Of a stretch of DNA of 64,000 nt, positions 1-12,149 are shown piece after piece. The stretch is from NCBI GenBank assembly GCA_944472135.2, contig OX235268.1, positions 6,826,589 through 6,890,588 on the forward strand. Reading direction: 5' to 3'. The notes under the pieces were generated by a model. The model made no database searches. It saw nothing but the letters and a program-made list of their open reading frames with translations, and was not told where the DNA came from. Source of the stretch: Trichobilharzia regenti (lineage: Eukaryota; Platyhelminthes; Trematoda; Strigeidida; Schistosomatidae). Numbering within the stretch: position 1 is the stretch's first letter; every line of letters begins with the position of its first letter. Position numbers and translations under genes: made by a program.

Positions 1-946
1 CGCTAGCCACTGAGAATGATTTCGAGTTGGTCATATCACCAACTGTTTCCAACCATTGGTTTTTACCGTCCCAGGAAGTGTACACCTTCCTATGTGCCTT
101 AGACTAAGTGTTGTAGATTTCATAGTCTCATGAAGCCATGTTTTGGTTTGACCACCGCTAACTATTTTTCAGCCTGACGCTGTATCAGCTAACATTTCCC
201 GTCGAGGAAGGCGGTGACTAAGCATAAGTAGCACATGTCCTAACCATCTCACAGTCGATGTAACTGCTTCACAGCCACGTCGATTGATTTCCCCTCCCAC
301 CTACCTAGCACTCGACGCCTAACTTCAATATTGCTCACCTTATTGTACCTCTTAACACTGGAGATTTTTACGCAGGTACCTATGATCAAAGACGGCTAAT
401 CTTTTCATGCCTTCCACTGTCAATGGCCAGGTCTCACAGCTAGCCATAAAGGAGGATGGAGCGGATTGCTGAGCAGTACACCCGCCGTTTGGTCGATAGC
501 CAGTCAGCTGGATATCACGTCTACGGCAGAGACGGCGTAAACTGGCATATGCGAAACTGCCCCTCTGTATCCGTGCTGAGATTTCGTCAGAGATCAACCC
601 GTTGGGACTGGCTGATGTTCCTTCCCAAATAAGTGAAGCGGTTAACGTGCTCCTTTACCACTTCACTCCCTGTCTCTAAGCTAGGAATCAGTGTAGTCCA
701 GTCATGTAACAACATCTTACATTTGGCGACAGCGAATTACATGCCAAATATTCGTAGATTGCAGCTCAAGGTGTTCAGGAGACTCTGCACTTTTTCAGCG
801 TCTTTGTCTAGAAGGACTATATCGTCTGCATATTCCAAGTCAACGAGGTTATTCCCTGGTAGCAAGTCAATCCCTAAGTCCATGAAGTGAGTTAGGGTTA
901 AATCCATTAGTACATCTATGATGAAATCGAATAGGAATGGGCACTG
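1..946 (-). mobile_element. RTE-A fragment, 3' part (truncated by window start)
   Basis: Minus-strand remnants of RTE-A from the RT active site (E-Y-A-D-D-I-V-L-L, about 820-850) to near the 3' UTR, with several frameshifts. It starts at L-P-Q-C-P-F-L-F-D-F-I-I-D-V near 940, where it abuts a Penelope-like fragment. Confidence 0.8.
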
Positions 947-949
947 TGG

Positions 950-1360
950 TAGTAAATAATTCCATACTAGTTTGTTTATTAGATGTATCACACAGTCAGG
1001 GACACAGTATTATTTACTAGATGAGACAGTTTCGAACAAAATTTATTACTGTTCATAATCATGCCATCAATTATAATTACACGACTTTGAAACTTAAGTT
1101 TTATAGTGTTCTTTGTTCTCTCCTATTTGTCGTCGTAGGAGTAGTAGAATTTTCCAGATATCTGGCTGAACAGGTGTTGAATCATTCCTATTACACGTAT
1201 TTCCTGTCAGTTGATTCGATAAACAAAGCTCCCTCCACTCTTTGACATTAGATTTTAAAACTGTCATCCCATCCCATCCAGCCTATTCTATGGTTGTGTG
1301 TGTAACTGCATGTAGTGTAGTGCTATAGCTGAATTATTCTCTAGATTTCTTATCTTATTT
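950..1360 (-). mobile_element. Penelope-like element 3' fragment (minus), left arm of a large inverted repeat
   Basis: Minus-strand remnant with K-I-R-N-L-E-N-N-S-A-I-A, the pattern that follows GIY-YIG domains of PLE copies here. About 955-1284 is nearly identical, in inverse orientation, to 3034-3352 (about 320 bp with few differences). Confidence 0.65.
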
Positions 1361-1479
1361 CGGGTCATAAGAAAAAGGCACAAACAGCGAAGAAAATTTT
1401 CTTTTCGACGATTCACATTTTCATGAGCTGTACAATGGTAATTATAATTAATCAAGAAATCTTTAGGCCAATCAAATAC

Positions 1480-2425
1480 TGGTCTCTGTCTGGATTCAAC
1501 ATAGAACTTGGCACCCAAGTGCACCAGTTCGAGTTGCCACGTTCCAAATACCACACAGAGGTAGACAAGAAGATGAGTGAAGAGAATGAATACAGTCTGA
1601 CAAGTGTAAGAGTGAAACAGAATGGGTAATGGTAGAAAGGAATATGAAAGATTACAGAGACTGAATACATCTGCGCTGGTCATTGACAACGATTTTGAGC
1701 CATGTCACCTATCGTCTCCAGCCATTGATTCCTAGAGTCAGTCCCGAGGGCCCCAACCCTTAAGTCTGCATCTCCGTCCCTACCTGACGCAGTTTAACTG
1801 TCAGGGATTTCATGGATTGATTTTATGTTTTTGTTTGGCCACCACTGGCTCTTTTCCAACCTTCACCTATATCAGCTAGTGATGCCCGTCGGGGGAGGCG
1901 GTGGTTAGGCATGCGCAGCACGTGACCTAGCCATCTCACTCTACGTAACTTTATAGCCTCGTCGATTGATTTTCCCTCTTTGCCCAACACTCTACGCCTA
2001 ACGTCAACATTACTTATCTTGTGAAACCACCTAACGTGAGACAGAGATCGCAGACATCTATGATCGAAAGCAGTCAACCTTTTCATGTCTTCAACTCGTA
2101 CTGGGCATGTTTCAGAGCCATAGAGAAGGACGGAGCAAACTGATGAGCAGTACACACGTCCCTTGGTTGATGGCCGGATGTCACGCCTACGCCAGATATG
2201 GTGTAAGTCAGCGAAATCAGCCTGAGCTTTTCGGATCCGTCCTGAGATTTCATCTCCAATCAGTCCGTTGGTACTGATACAACTTCCCAAATAGGTGAAG
2301 TGGTCAACATGTTCTATCACTTCAATCCCTATCACTAAGTTAGGGGTTGACGTGGTCCAGTCCTGTAGCAGCATCTTACATTTTGCAGGGGCGAATCGCG
2401 TGCCAAACATACAAAGATACTGGTA
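1480..2425 (-). mobile_element. RTE-A fragment, C-terminal coding region and 3' UTR
   Basis: On the minus strand a 195-codon open stretch (1823-2410) encodes the RTE-A C-terminal region ([24 protein letters not shown]). The 3' UTR follows to about 1486. 5'-truncated, as is usual for target-primed insertion. Confidence 0.82.
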
Positions 2426-2905
2426 AACTTTGTCCTCGAAAAATTGTATTACATAATGTAAGGTGTAAGAAGGGATTACTAATTAATTGTAAGTTAGAAA
2501 GGCGACAGAAATGGGCATGTGAGATAATGACTAATCAATAAGCTCGTGTAGAATGGACAGGACCTAGTGGAAAGGCGATAAAGTATTTTTACATGAAATC
2601 TGTATGAAAAAGCAATGTTATTAATAAACAGTAATAGAGTGGTGATAAAATATGGATGATGGGAGTAAATATGATAATAAAACTATTAAGATCGATATAA
2701 ATAATAATAATAGTGAACTTACATAATGAAGGAAAGAAGCAAAATTGTGGTAAGAACTCTGGTGGTACTCTGGCCATGGTAGGGCGAGAGAATATGTATA
2801 TAGCTTTTGAATGCAGAGGTCCGGTTTCAGATCTCGAATAGCTAGATTGGGTCAACTAATCTAGATTTTGCTGCTAGGTTTTTATATTTATGTTATATGT
2901 TAGTC
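2426..2905. other. AT-rich stretch with no recognisable gene
   Basis: Contains AAT/ATA-rich low-complexity sequence around 2620-2730 and no coding or repeat homology that I recognise. Confidence 0.5.
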
Positions 2906-3352
2906 TATCTAATACCCTGCAATGATTGTGAGGTCAAATACATAGGTCGAACTAGTAGAACAGGGGCAGTCAGACTAGCCAAACATAAAACCCCAGCTAC
3001 ATGCAGTTAGTTTCAACCATGCAATAAGCTGGATGGGATGGGATGACAGTTTTAAAATCTAATGTCACAGAGTGGAGGGAGCTTTGTTTATCGAATCAAC
3101 TGACAGGAAATACGTGTAATAGGAATGATTCAACACCTGTTCAGCCAGATATCTGGAAAATTCTACTGTCCCTACCACGAGAAATAGGAGAGAACAAAGA
3201 ACACTATAAAACTTAAGTTTCAAAGTCGTGTAATTATAATTGATGTCATGATTATGAACAGTAATAAATTTTGTTCGAAACTGTCTCATCTAGTAAATAT
3301 ACTGTGTCCCTGACTGTGTGATACATCTAATGAACAAACTAATATGGAAGTA
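2906..3352 (+). mobile_element. Penelope-like element 3' fragment (plus), right arm of the inverted repeat
   Basis: Plus-strand remnant with K-Y-I-G-R-T-S-R-T-G (GIY-YIG-type motif) at about 2935-2970, then 3034-3352 matching 955-1284 in inverse orientation. Confidence 0.65.
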
Positions 3353-3404
3353 TTATTGTCTGCTGGATGACAAAGTTTCCAGCACAATTTATTACTTTAT
3401 TTTT

Positions 3405-3590
3405 TATTACAGCTTTATTCCACACCGTATTTTTTGTACAGCTATGGAATTTTCAGCATATGATATCACGGTAGCCTAAATTTTGCAGGCCGTCCATAGA
3501 TATCAGGTGTGCGTTGGTAGAGGATCAAAACTCGGACCATGTGTATGATCGGCAAGAGTCCTAACTGCCGTGTCACCGAGGCACATAAAT
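3405..3590 (-). repeat. tRNA-derived SINE-like repeat (type 2)
   Basis: On the minus strand it begins with a degenerate tRNA-like head (GTGCCTCGGTGACACGGCAG, then a B-box-like region) and ends in a tail with GTGTGGAATAAAGCT. Related copies lie near 6736, 7736, 26817, 42780 and 56870. Confidence 0.6.
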
Positions 3591-3639
3591 CATAAAACAT
3601 ATTGTCGAATCACACAACTTTTAAACTTGACTTTTTTTT

Positions 3640-3865
3640 AGCGTTCATTACTCTTTCCTATTCGTCGTCGTAGAGGTGTAGTGTAGAATTTTCCAGATAT
3701 GTAGAACAAGATGATTCGAAATTCTACTGTGTTTAACTTGCCATCTTCTAACATTGGAAGCTCCCCCACCTTTTCTGACTTTCCAATGCATAAGTGAATT
3801 GAATTGACTCTACCTTCGAGTTGATGTCTTCGAAAAAATCTATCTATATCTTGTGTTCTTTCTAA
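3640..3865. other. Short PLE-like scrap and unassigned sequence
   Basis: 3640-3700 resembles the PLE 3' region near 1105-1165 (GTCGTCGTAGxxGTAG, ATTTTCCAGATAT); the rest to 3865 is not recognised. Confidence 0.4.
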
Positions 3866-4425
3866 GTCTGTCTGTCTGTTTTTGACATAGAACTTTGCAC
3901 AAATGTGCGGAAGTTCAAGTCGCCACACTCCAAGTAGCACGCGAAGCAAGAGAAGAAAGTACAAGAAAAGCATAATAGAGACAGTGAGCAGAGGTGTGAG
4001 ACAAAGGAGTAACAACGAAGGACAAAACAGTTTCATTGAAGATCGTAAGTCACAGGAGTGGATGCATCTGCGCCACTGAGAACGATTTTGAGCCATGTCA
4101 CCAATTGTCTCCAACCATAGATTTTTACCGTCCCGAGGACCCCAGCCTGGAAGTCTACACCTTTCTACGTGGCTTAGACCAACTGTTGTGGATTTCATTG
4201 ACTGACGCCAAGTTTTTGTTTGACCGCCGCTAGCTTTTTTCCAGCCTGACCCTATATCCGCTAACATAGCTCGTCGAGGGAGGCGATGGCTTGGCATACG
4301 TAACACATGTCCTAACCATCTCAGTCTTTGTAGCTTCATGACTTCGTCGATTGATTTCCCCTGTTTACCTAGAACTCGACCGAAGCCTAACCTCAATGTT
4401 GCTCACCTTATTATGCCACTTTACA
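3866..4425 (-). mobile_element. RTE-A fragment, 3' end
   Basis: Minus strand: family C-terminal sequence ([17 protein letters not shown]) and 3' UTR, very close to 37201-37760, ending in the CAGACAGACA tail at about 3866-3880. Truncated at about 4425, where it joins a PLE RT fragment. Confidence 0.82.
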
Positions 4426-5120
4426 CAGTGAATGTGTCATCTACATACCTCTATCATACTTTTGAGGTGGGGTTGAACGTTTCAAACGCTATCCATGAAC
4501 ATATCTGCGACAATCGGAAATATTGGTGACGCTATGTCAACTCCCTCAGTTTGTTTGTATATTTTCCTTTGGAATTTAAATACTGTGAAAGTCAAGCATA
4601 ACTGCACTCCCAGCATTATGTCCTCAAGTAGCACTTTTGTCATAAGTTCGAGTTGTTGGTCAGAAATGGGTTCGTTTCTGACTGCTTCTGTAACCATATT
4701 TATTGGTATACGTGTATATAAACTGACAATGTCAAAACTAACCATTTTTTCTTCATTATCTAATTTTAAATTATCTAATGTGTATGTTTTAGTTCATAAG
4801 AATATTTATTAGTCTGGATTTTGAGTGGCTTCTAAGAGGATTGATAAAGCTTAGCGATTTTTTTTAATCGTTCAATCTCATCGGGAAAGTATAGTGGAGG
4901 TATGTAGGTGACACATTCATCGTACTTAAAACAAAAGTGGTGCATAGGTTTTTCGAACACATCAGCTCGAAGGTGGAGGCAATTCAATTCACTTATGAAT
5001 TGGAGAAAGTCAGGAAAGGTGGTCGGGGAGCTTTCAGTGTTAGATTGTAGCGTAAAAAGCGAAATGAAGTGAAAAGTTGAACACACTAGTGTGTTTACAG
5101 GAAACTCATTCATTCAAACG
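4426..5120 (-). mobile_element. Penelope-like element, reverse transcriptase fragment (minus)
   Basis: 4482-4745 on the minus strand reads S-F-D-I-V-S-L-Y-T-R-I-P, then [12 protein letters not shown] and V-A-D-M-F-M, the PLE RT signature. 4832-5113 carries an open stretch without clear family motifs, probably adjacent PLE sequence. Broken and incomplete. Confidence 0.7.
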
Positions 5121-5129
5121 GATATTTGA

Positions 5130-6070
5130 ATTTCGGATGATCCCGTCCTATGTCAGTAAAAACAGGATTGGTGAAGTGTTTAAGTCATAGGGTAGAAAAA
5201 CCTAAATAATTATTGAGAAAAATCCCAGACAGGAAGTGAGGCATATAAGAGAAGCTTTGAAACTTAATAATTACCCTGATAAATTAATCAGGAATTGTGG
5301 AGGAAAATGTAAAAATAAAATAAATAATAATAGTTGTGATAGAGATATTATTATTATTATTATTGATGACATGCATGTCAGGCGTGCACAGGATAATGAC
5401 AACACCAACAATAGAGAATACAAATCATCAGTAGTACTTCCATAGAAAGAAGGGACCTCGGAAACCTGACGGAGAATCCTTAATAGGGCAGGCAGGAGTA
5501 AAAGTGGCTGGCATTCAAACCCACATACTCAATTAGAAAGAAGCTTTGTCGGTTTAAGAATTCTGCTGAGCCAATTAAACAAAACAACTTAGTTCATTTA
5601 ATACCCTGCTGGAATTATTGTCAGGCTAAATACATAGGTCAAACTAGTAGAACAGGGCAGTCAGTCAGACTAGTGGAGCACAAAAATCTAGCAAAATCTA
5701 AATTAGTTGACCCGAATAAGATAAGAAATCTGGAGAATAGTTCAGCTATAGTACCACACACGACATACAATTACACACGACCATACAATATGGGATGCGA
5801 TAAAATGACAGTTTTTAAATCTAATATAACAGAGTTGAGGGGGGAGATTGCCAAGTGAAGGTGGTTTATTTATCAAATCAACTGAAAATACGTGTAATAG
5901 GAATGATTCAACACCTGTCCACCCGGACATCCGGAAAACAGAAAGGGATGAAGAAAAGTATAAAACTGAAGTTTTAAAGTCGTGTGATTATAATCAATAT
6001 CATTATGAACAGTAATGGATTGTGTTCGGAACTTCGTCATCCCGTGTTTCACTGAGTAATATAGTATTAC
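5130..6070 (+). mobile_element. Penelope-like element, RT C-terminus to GIY-YIG and 3' end (plus)
   Basis: About 5236-5290 reads R-H-I-R-E-A-L-K-L-N-N-Y-P (PLE RT C-terminal pattern). About 5605-5760 reads A-K-Y-I-G-Q-T-S-R-T-G-Q-S-V-R, a GIY-YIG-type endonuclease start, followed by V-D-P-N-K-I-R-N-L-E-N. 5790-6060 repeats the 3' sequence of the 955-1284 and 3034-3352 copies in more diverged form. Several stops interrupt it. An imperfect ATT repeat lies at 5348-5366. Confidence 0.68.
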
Positions 6071-6735
6071 ATACTACCACATTGCCTAAATTTTACGCAT
6101 ATATTATTAGTCGGTATTCTATACTCAGTAGAAGTATGATTAAAGTATTTGATCTGTCGATATTTATGTACACACTCACACACAAACATCCGTTGTCTTT
6201 TTTGATCGCAAGTTTTACGAGTGATTTTTGTAAGATATACGATCATTTGTAAGACTAAAAGGTGTTTGTTTGCATTCTATTTCTCTCTTAAGTTATATTT
6301 GGCGTAATATAGTGAGTATAATATGGTGGGGGCGGATGGGTCAGGGTCTGTCTTCCTTTGTGTGGTAAATGCAGTGTGGCAGATAGGGTTTGGTGCACTT
6401 TTTTGCAAAGTTCCATGTTGAAACCATCCAAGGCAGTTATTTATTATAGCTACTTCATATATATATTTATATGGAATGAACCCAGTAAAACATAATTCAA
6501 ACGAATTTCATATTTCTCATCTAAATATCCCACACACGCAAAAATATAAATAAATAACAAGAATATTAATAATATAATTCTTTTTAAAGAGAATTAATTA
6601 AAAAGCTTTAAATAATCTGTTATTAATCAACTATTTGATGACGAAAACAAATTTTATGCTTTCAGACAGTCAGTTATCTAATGGTGACGGAATATATACG
6701 TGTCTAAAGTTTGCTTTGATGGTTCTCTTCTGATT
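6071..6735. other. AT-rich sequence with nothing recognised
   Basis: Low GC, short A/T runs, no ORF with family motifs. Confidence 0.5.
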
Positions 6736-6925
6736 GTAGCTTCATTCCACACCGTATTTTTGGGTACAAGTGTGGAATTTTCAGCATCTGATATCGCGGT
6801 AGCCCAAATTTTGCAGGCCGACCATTGATATCAGGTTTGCGTCGGCGTGGGGATCGAACATCGGACAATGTGCATGGTCGGCGAGACTCATAACCACTGC
6901 GCTTTGGTGTTGTTAACTCCTGACC
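6736..6925 (-). repeat. tRNA-derived SINE-like repeat (type 2)
   Basis: Minus-strand copy: degenerate tRNA-like head at about 6835-6910 with a B-box-like GTTCGATCCC, and the shared tail with ATACGGTGTGGAAT at the left end. Confidence 0.65.
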
Positions 6926-6974
6926 ACGCTAGACATATATATGTGTTCTTGGTGTGTATGAGTGAAATTGACGG

Positions 6975-7575
6975 ATAGTAGATCCCTCTCTATCCTCAGG
7001 GCTGCTAAGAAGTACACACGTCCTTTGATCGATAGCCAAACGGATAGTATCATGTCTACACTAGAGATGATGCAAGCTGGCGAATGCCACACGAGCCTTT
7101 CATATCAATGTGGATATTTCGTCAACAATCAGTCCGTTGGGGGTTGATATAACCTCTCAAATCAGTAAAGTGGTCAACTCACGCTCTACCACTTCACTGG
7201 GTATCTTAAAATTGGGCGTTGATGTAGTCCTGTCCTGTAGTGTCATCATCTTACATTCTACAGCAAGAGCGAATCACACCCTAACACATTTGAAGATAGC
7301 TGCCCGCTTCTCATGGTGTTCAGAAGACTCTGCTCTATTTTGTCAGCGTCTTCATCTCGTAGGAGGGAGGAGAATATCATCTGCATATTCCCTGGTGGTA
7401 ACAAATCAATTTCTGAGTCGCCTAAATCACTTAAGGTCAATTCTATGACTACCTCAATAATGAGATGAAACAGATAGGGGATATTGGGCATCCCTAACAG
7501 AAACCAGTGCTTGTCTCGTCACTTCAGATGACAACAGCTCTCCGCGTAACCACCTACACGCCTGTATGAGTTGGA
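6975..7575 (-). mobile_element. RTE-A fragment, decayed
   Basis: Minus-strand remnants with small indels: L-I-I-E-V-V-I-E-L-T-L and E-I-D-L-L-P-P-G-N near 7400-7480, and K-G-R-V-Y-type sequence near 7010. More diverged than the copies at 37 and 10 kb. Confidence 0.65.
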
Positions 7576-7735
7576 CTAAAGTGCTTTGATTGATTGTAAT
7601 TAAGTGTGTTATCGGTATAGTACAGCATAGCATACCATATTGAAATACTTACTTAAATGAGCATTTTTATTATTATTACTCTCTTGAGATTCGAGTAGAA
7701 AATAGCGCTTCTGCTGAACTTCTTCGCTTGATAAC

Positions 7736-7910
7736 AGCTTGATTCCACACTGTATTTTTCGTACAAGTATGGAATTTTCAGCATGGATATCGCGGTAGCC
7801 CAAATTTTGCATGCCTACAGTAGATATCAGGTGTGCGTCGGTAGGGGATCGGACCTCGGACCATGTACATGGTCGGCGAGAGTCCTAACCACTGTGCCAC
7901 CGACGCACTT
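7736..7910 (-). repeat. tRNA-derived SINE-like repeat (type 2)
   Basis: Minus strand: head GTGCGTCGGTGGCACAGTGG (A-box-like TGGCACAGTGG) at about 7887-7908, a B-box-like GTCCGATCCCC, and the family tail ending at about 7740. Confidence 0.72.
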
Positions 7911-7949
7911 ATCATTCTCCTGAAACCTCCTAAACATAGACATTTCAGT

Positions 7950-8200
7950 TTTTGTTTTTATTCTTTCACGTTCCCAGTGGAGCATAGGGTGGCTTCAAGC
8001 TAGATGCCTGAAGTTCCGTTAGGAGATGTTTTTTATTTTTACGAGATGGGGGTGGCTAGCCCCCATGCCCAACCTTCCCTCTTTACTAGTCTTATTACTC
8101 ACTGGCTTAGCGGGGTAAAGCAGTGTGTCTGTGGCTGGGGGTCGAACCCCGGACAATATGCGTGGTCGGTGAGCATTCTATCTCTGTGCCACTGATGCAC
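7950..8200 (-). repeat. tRNA-derived SINE-like repeat (type 2 head, different tail)
   Basis: Minus strand: tRNA-like head with GGGGTTCGACCCCC at about 8135-8150 joined to a tail different from the other type-2 copies. The same head-tail combination recurs at 63215-63455. Confidence 0.65.
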
Positions 8201-8336
8201 AAAATATATCAGTAGTATGGGTTAACATAATTAAAGGTAATTCAAACAAATTTCTTACTTCTGATTCATATATCCCAAACACACACACACACAGAAAAAA
8301 ATTAAATAACACCAATATATTTTACGAGTCGATTAT

Positions 8337-8565
8337 GGATTGATATCAGTTAGAGAACCATTGAAAACTGGGGAGTACTGAACGGCTGTTTCATCCTAGT
8401 TTGAGAATCACCAGCGGTACGCACCCACACTGCAGGGTTGGAACCCAGGACCTTCTGGTTACAAGGCCAGCGAGCTCATATTCGATTCAGCTGTCCAATA
8501 CTCCCTGTTTTTCAATGGTTCTCTAACTGATAACAATCCATGATCACCTCTTAAAAAAACAAAAC
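8337..8565 (-). repeat. SM-alpha-like SINE with degenerate hammerhead, left member of an inverted pair
   Basis: Minus strand: tRNA-like B-box region (GGTTCCAACCCTG) near 8435-8450 and a degraded hammerhead region near 8385-8420 (one core base changed). It faces the plus-strand copy at 8690-8975. Confidence 0.65.
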
Positions 8566-8689
8566 TAACCCTTACAAACCAAACTATAGAAAATTAATCC
8601 GGTGCTCTCTAGTGACTTGCTACAGGATGGAGTTTCCCGGAGTTCTAGTGAGAACTCGTGACCAGGGAGGTTCAACCAGATGTCACTTG

Positions 8690-8975
8690 TGAGGATGGAT
8701 GTCCCACCAACGACAATGGTAGAAGTTAGAATTCATGCACTGGCGATGGGTTCCGGTCCCATTGGCTGAATGGTATACGAGCTTGCTAGCCTTGTAACTG
8801 AAAGGTCCTGGGTTCGAACCCCCCCCCCGGTGATGGGTGCGTACTGTCGATGATTCCCAAACTAGGCTGATGAAATAGCTGTCCGGTGATTCCTGTGACT
8901 GTTTTTCAATGGTTCTCTAACTGATATCAATCCTCCGTGATCAACTCGTAAAAACATACCCTTACAAACCAAACT
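8690..8975 (+). repeat. SM-alpha-like SINE, right member of an inverted pair
   Basis: Plus strand: GAAAGGTCCTGGGTTCGAACC at 8799-8819 is a B-box; CGATGATTCCCAAACTAGGC and GATGAAATAG near 8850-8880 is a degenerate hammerhead; the common 3' end TTTCAATGGTTCTCTAACTG follows. Confidence 0.7.
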
Positions 8976-10127
8976 ATAAAAAATACCAATATATTAATAA
9001 TTTAATTTTTTTAAGTGAAGTTATTAAATAGCTTTAAGTAATCTGTCATTAATCAACTGTGTTTGATGACGAAAAGAATCATCTTATGCCTTCAGACATT
9101 CCCTCATGTGATCTAGTGTGGTAATAATCGTGGTGGTGGTGGTGGTGTTGGTGCATGTATGTATGCGTGTTTAAAGTTTACTTTAATGATTTTGCGTGAT
9201 AATATTGTCAACTGCTGACTTTACTATGATGTGTATTATGCATTTATGCATATATGTGTTGTGGGTGTGGATAAGTGAAATTGACGCCTAGTATGTAATG
9301 TATAATGTATAAAAGGGTATCATAGTTTCTCCTTCCCTCACTCTCCCTAGACTCCTCCCTAACCTGCTTGTGATAGTAGAATTTCTGACGTAACTTTTTG
9401 TTTTGGCTCAATTCACCATTTCGCTCACTGCGCTTGTGTGTGTGTGTGTGCGTGTATTTCTGTGCCCGTTTACGTGTATTGAGTGACGACGACAAACTTA
9501 TTATTTATAATTATAGGAGGTATAAATACACATATACCAACTCGTATACCATTTACATTGTGTGTGTGTGTGATGATACTCCACTACTCTTCCACGCCTC
9601 TTCTGCTTGTGTGCAATTCTGTTGGTGTTACTTAAAATATGCAAAGAAAGATGTGTAGGCGTATGTATGTATATCAGCACCTCCCACCCCCACCCCCCAC
9701 CGTCAGTGTTGATTCTTTCACGAGTAATTAGTTGCAAATTTTAGTTGGAAGGAAAGCTTGCCAATCAGATAAACTTGTAAAATATAAATTCAATTTATGG
9801 AATTTTTTTTTTTTTTTTGTCGATTGTTAGACTTCGTCACAAGTTGAGTATTTATTTATGAGTAGATAGATAGATGGATAGATCACAATCATTGGCGGCC
9901 TGCTTAAACCACCAAAATGTACTATAATCTTTCATGGGACCGAGTAGAACATGGGGCTTCAGCCTCACTTCTCTACCTTGCCCTATTCTTTATGTGGTCG
10001 CCCTTATCTGGTCCCAAGATTGTTCATAGTTTTTCGCATCTTCTACATTACATAAACTCCTTCCCTCGGTATCAAGGGAATGCCGAGAAAATACATTGCA
10101 CTGAACAAGCCACTAACTCTACTCGAA
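8976..10127. other. Mostly unassigned sequence with microsatellites
   Basis: Holds GGT repeats near 9130-9155, GT runs near 9437-9452 and 9558-9573, and a T run at 9803-9818. 9895-10127 may be the distal part of the RTE-A copy that follows but shows no clear motif. No gene supported. Confidence 0.45.
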
Positions 10128-11340
10128 CTCATGCCATCAGCCAGGTGATGGCTTACGGCGAATTGTCATCTAAAGTGGTGACAACTAGTGGTGTCCGACA
10201 GCGAGGGATGCCTACTATCCCCATTTCTATTCAATTTCATCATAGATGTACTAATGGATTTAACTGTAAGTGACTTCAGTGGCTCAGGGATCGGCTTGCT
10301 ACCAGGGAATAATCTCGTTGACTTCGAATATGCAGACGATATAGTACTTCTAGGCGAAGACGCTGACAAAATGCAGAGTCTTCTGAACACCTTGAGCAGT
10401 AATCTACGAATGTTTGGCATGCGATTCGCTCCTGCCAAATGCAAGATGATGTTACAAGACTGGAATGCAGCGACTCCTAGATTAGAAATAGGGAGTGAAG
10501 TCGTAGAGCACGTCGACCGCTTCACTTATTATTTGGGAAGTACCATCAGCCAGTCCCAACAGGTTGATCTCTGATGCCGTCTCTGGCGTAGACGTGATAT
10601 CTGGTTGGCTATTGACCAAATCATGTGCATACTGCTCAGCAGTCCGCTCCTTCCTACTTTATGGCTATGAGACCTGGCCAGTGAGAGTGGAAGACATGAA
10701 AAGATTAGTTGTCTTTGATCATAGGTGCCTGCGCTCTATCTCCCGTGTTAAGTGGTATAATAAGGTGAGCAATATTGAAGTTAGGCGTCGAGTGCTAGGT
10801 AAGGAGTGGAAATCAATCGTCGAAGCTGTGAAGCAGTTACATCGACTGAGATGGTTAGGACATGTGTTACGTATGCCTAGTCATCGCCTTCCTCGACCGA
10901 CAGACAATGTTAGCTGACACAGGGTCAGGCTGGAAAACTGTTAGCCAGCGGCGGTCAAACCAAAACATAGCCTCACCAGTCAATGAAATCCACAACAGTC
11001 AATTTAAGCCACGTAAGAAGATGTAGACTTCCTGACTGGTCCGGGTCCTTGGGATGGTAAAAACCAATGGTTGGAAACAATTGTTGATATGGCCAACTCG
11101 AAATCATTCTCAGTGGCTAGCGCGAATGCGTCCACTCCTTTTGACTTATGATTTCCAATGAAACTACATTGTTATTCGTTACTACTATTCCTTTGTCTCA
11201 CACCTCAACTTACTGTCTCTATTATGCATTTCTTCTACTTTCTTTTCTTGCTTTCTCTCTGCTACATGGAGTGGAGTGTGGTGACTTGAAGCGGTGCACA
11301 TCGGTGGAAAGTGGTTCTTTGTCGAAAACAGACAGATGTA
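10128..11340 (+). mobile_element. RTE-A fragment, RT active site to 3' end
   Basis: Plus strand. From A-Y-G-E-L-S-S-K and V-R-Q (near 10150-10200) through F-E-Y-A-D-D-I-V-L-L (about 10321-10350) and the C-terminal W-L-G-H-V-L-R-M-P region (about 10853-10880) to a 3' UTR ending near an ACAGACAGA tail (about 11327-11337). Several frameshifts; the V-R-Q-G-C-P box is disrupted near 10200. Confidence 0.82.
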
Positions 11341-11639
11341 GAGACCTTAGCTGTTCAACATTACATCATCCCTTCTATGTTGCCCTCAGCACCGAGCGCA
11401 ACTCTTCGTTCCCCATTCGGGTCCTTGTCAAGGTTAGTCTGGCGCACGATGTCACCCGACGATCTCTTGTGTTTCCGATCCATTCTCGTTTGCTTTTAAA
11501 TATTTGTTGAGTGGTGGCTTATTGATTAGTTCATTCCCAAAGTTTATTGTTGTTAATTCTTTCTTGTCAGCCATCTGATCTTCAGGATGGATGAATGTCT
11601 GATCCATATTTAGGTGGTGACTGATTTAAGATTGACGTA
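11341..11639. other. Unassigned flank
   Basis: No protein or RNA signature recognised; it includes some RTE-B-like wording near 11560-11590 that is too weak to call. Confidence 0.35.
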
Positions 11640-12110
11640 ATGTGAAAGAACAACAATAGAGTACTTTGATGTGATTGGATATGACGAATCACAAGGAGTG
11701 TATGCATGTGCGCCAGCCATTGAGAAAGATTTTAATCTAGCTATATAATCATCACCAGTTGTCTCTGCCCACTGGTTCTTACCATCCCTAGCACCTCAAC
11801 CAGTCAGTCAGGAAGCCAGTCTACACCTCCCTAAGTAGCTGGCTGGCTAAACTAACTGTTGTAGACTTCATTGACTGATGAAGCCATGTCATGATTTGAC
11901 CACTACTAGGTTTTATCGAACCCGATCCACATCCTATGGGAACTCACATTTCCCATCGAGGTAGTGATGGCTAGGCGAACGTAACACATGTCATGACCAT
12001 CTTAATCGTTGTAACCTCACAACCTCGTCGATTGATTTTCCCTTCTTCTTATCTAACACTCGACACCTAACCTCAATATTACTCACACTATAATGCCACC
12101 TAGTATTGGT
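11640..12110 (-). mobile_element. RTE-A-type fragment, 3' end (diverged subfamily)
   Basis: Minus strand: C-terminal coding and 3' region similar to 15100-15373 plus 16260-16690 and diverged from the 37-kb copy (GTTAGATAAGAAGAAGGG-type sequence near the cleaved end). Confidence 0.65.
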
Positions 12111-12149
12111 TTGTAGGCATTTGATTCATTGATTGATTACAAAATTTCA

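Noticed and set aside
1021..1245. 74-residue open frame, repeated in inverse orientation at 3065-3289, looking like a conserved small membrane protein
   Set aside because: It lies in the non-coding 3' region of a PLE on the opposite strand; its conservation follows from the repeat being duplicated, and the third copy at 5790-6060 does not keep the frame.
9244..9737. Overlapping open frames with His-Thr repeats
   Set aside because: They are translations of GT/CA microsatellites with no start context or homology.
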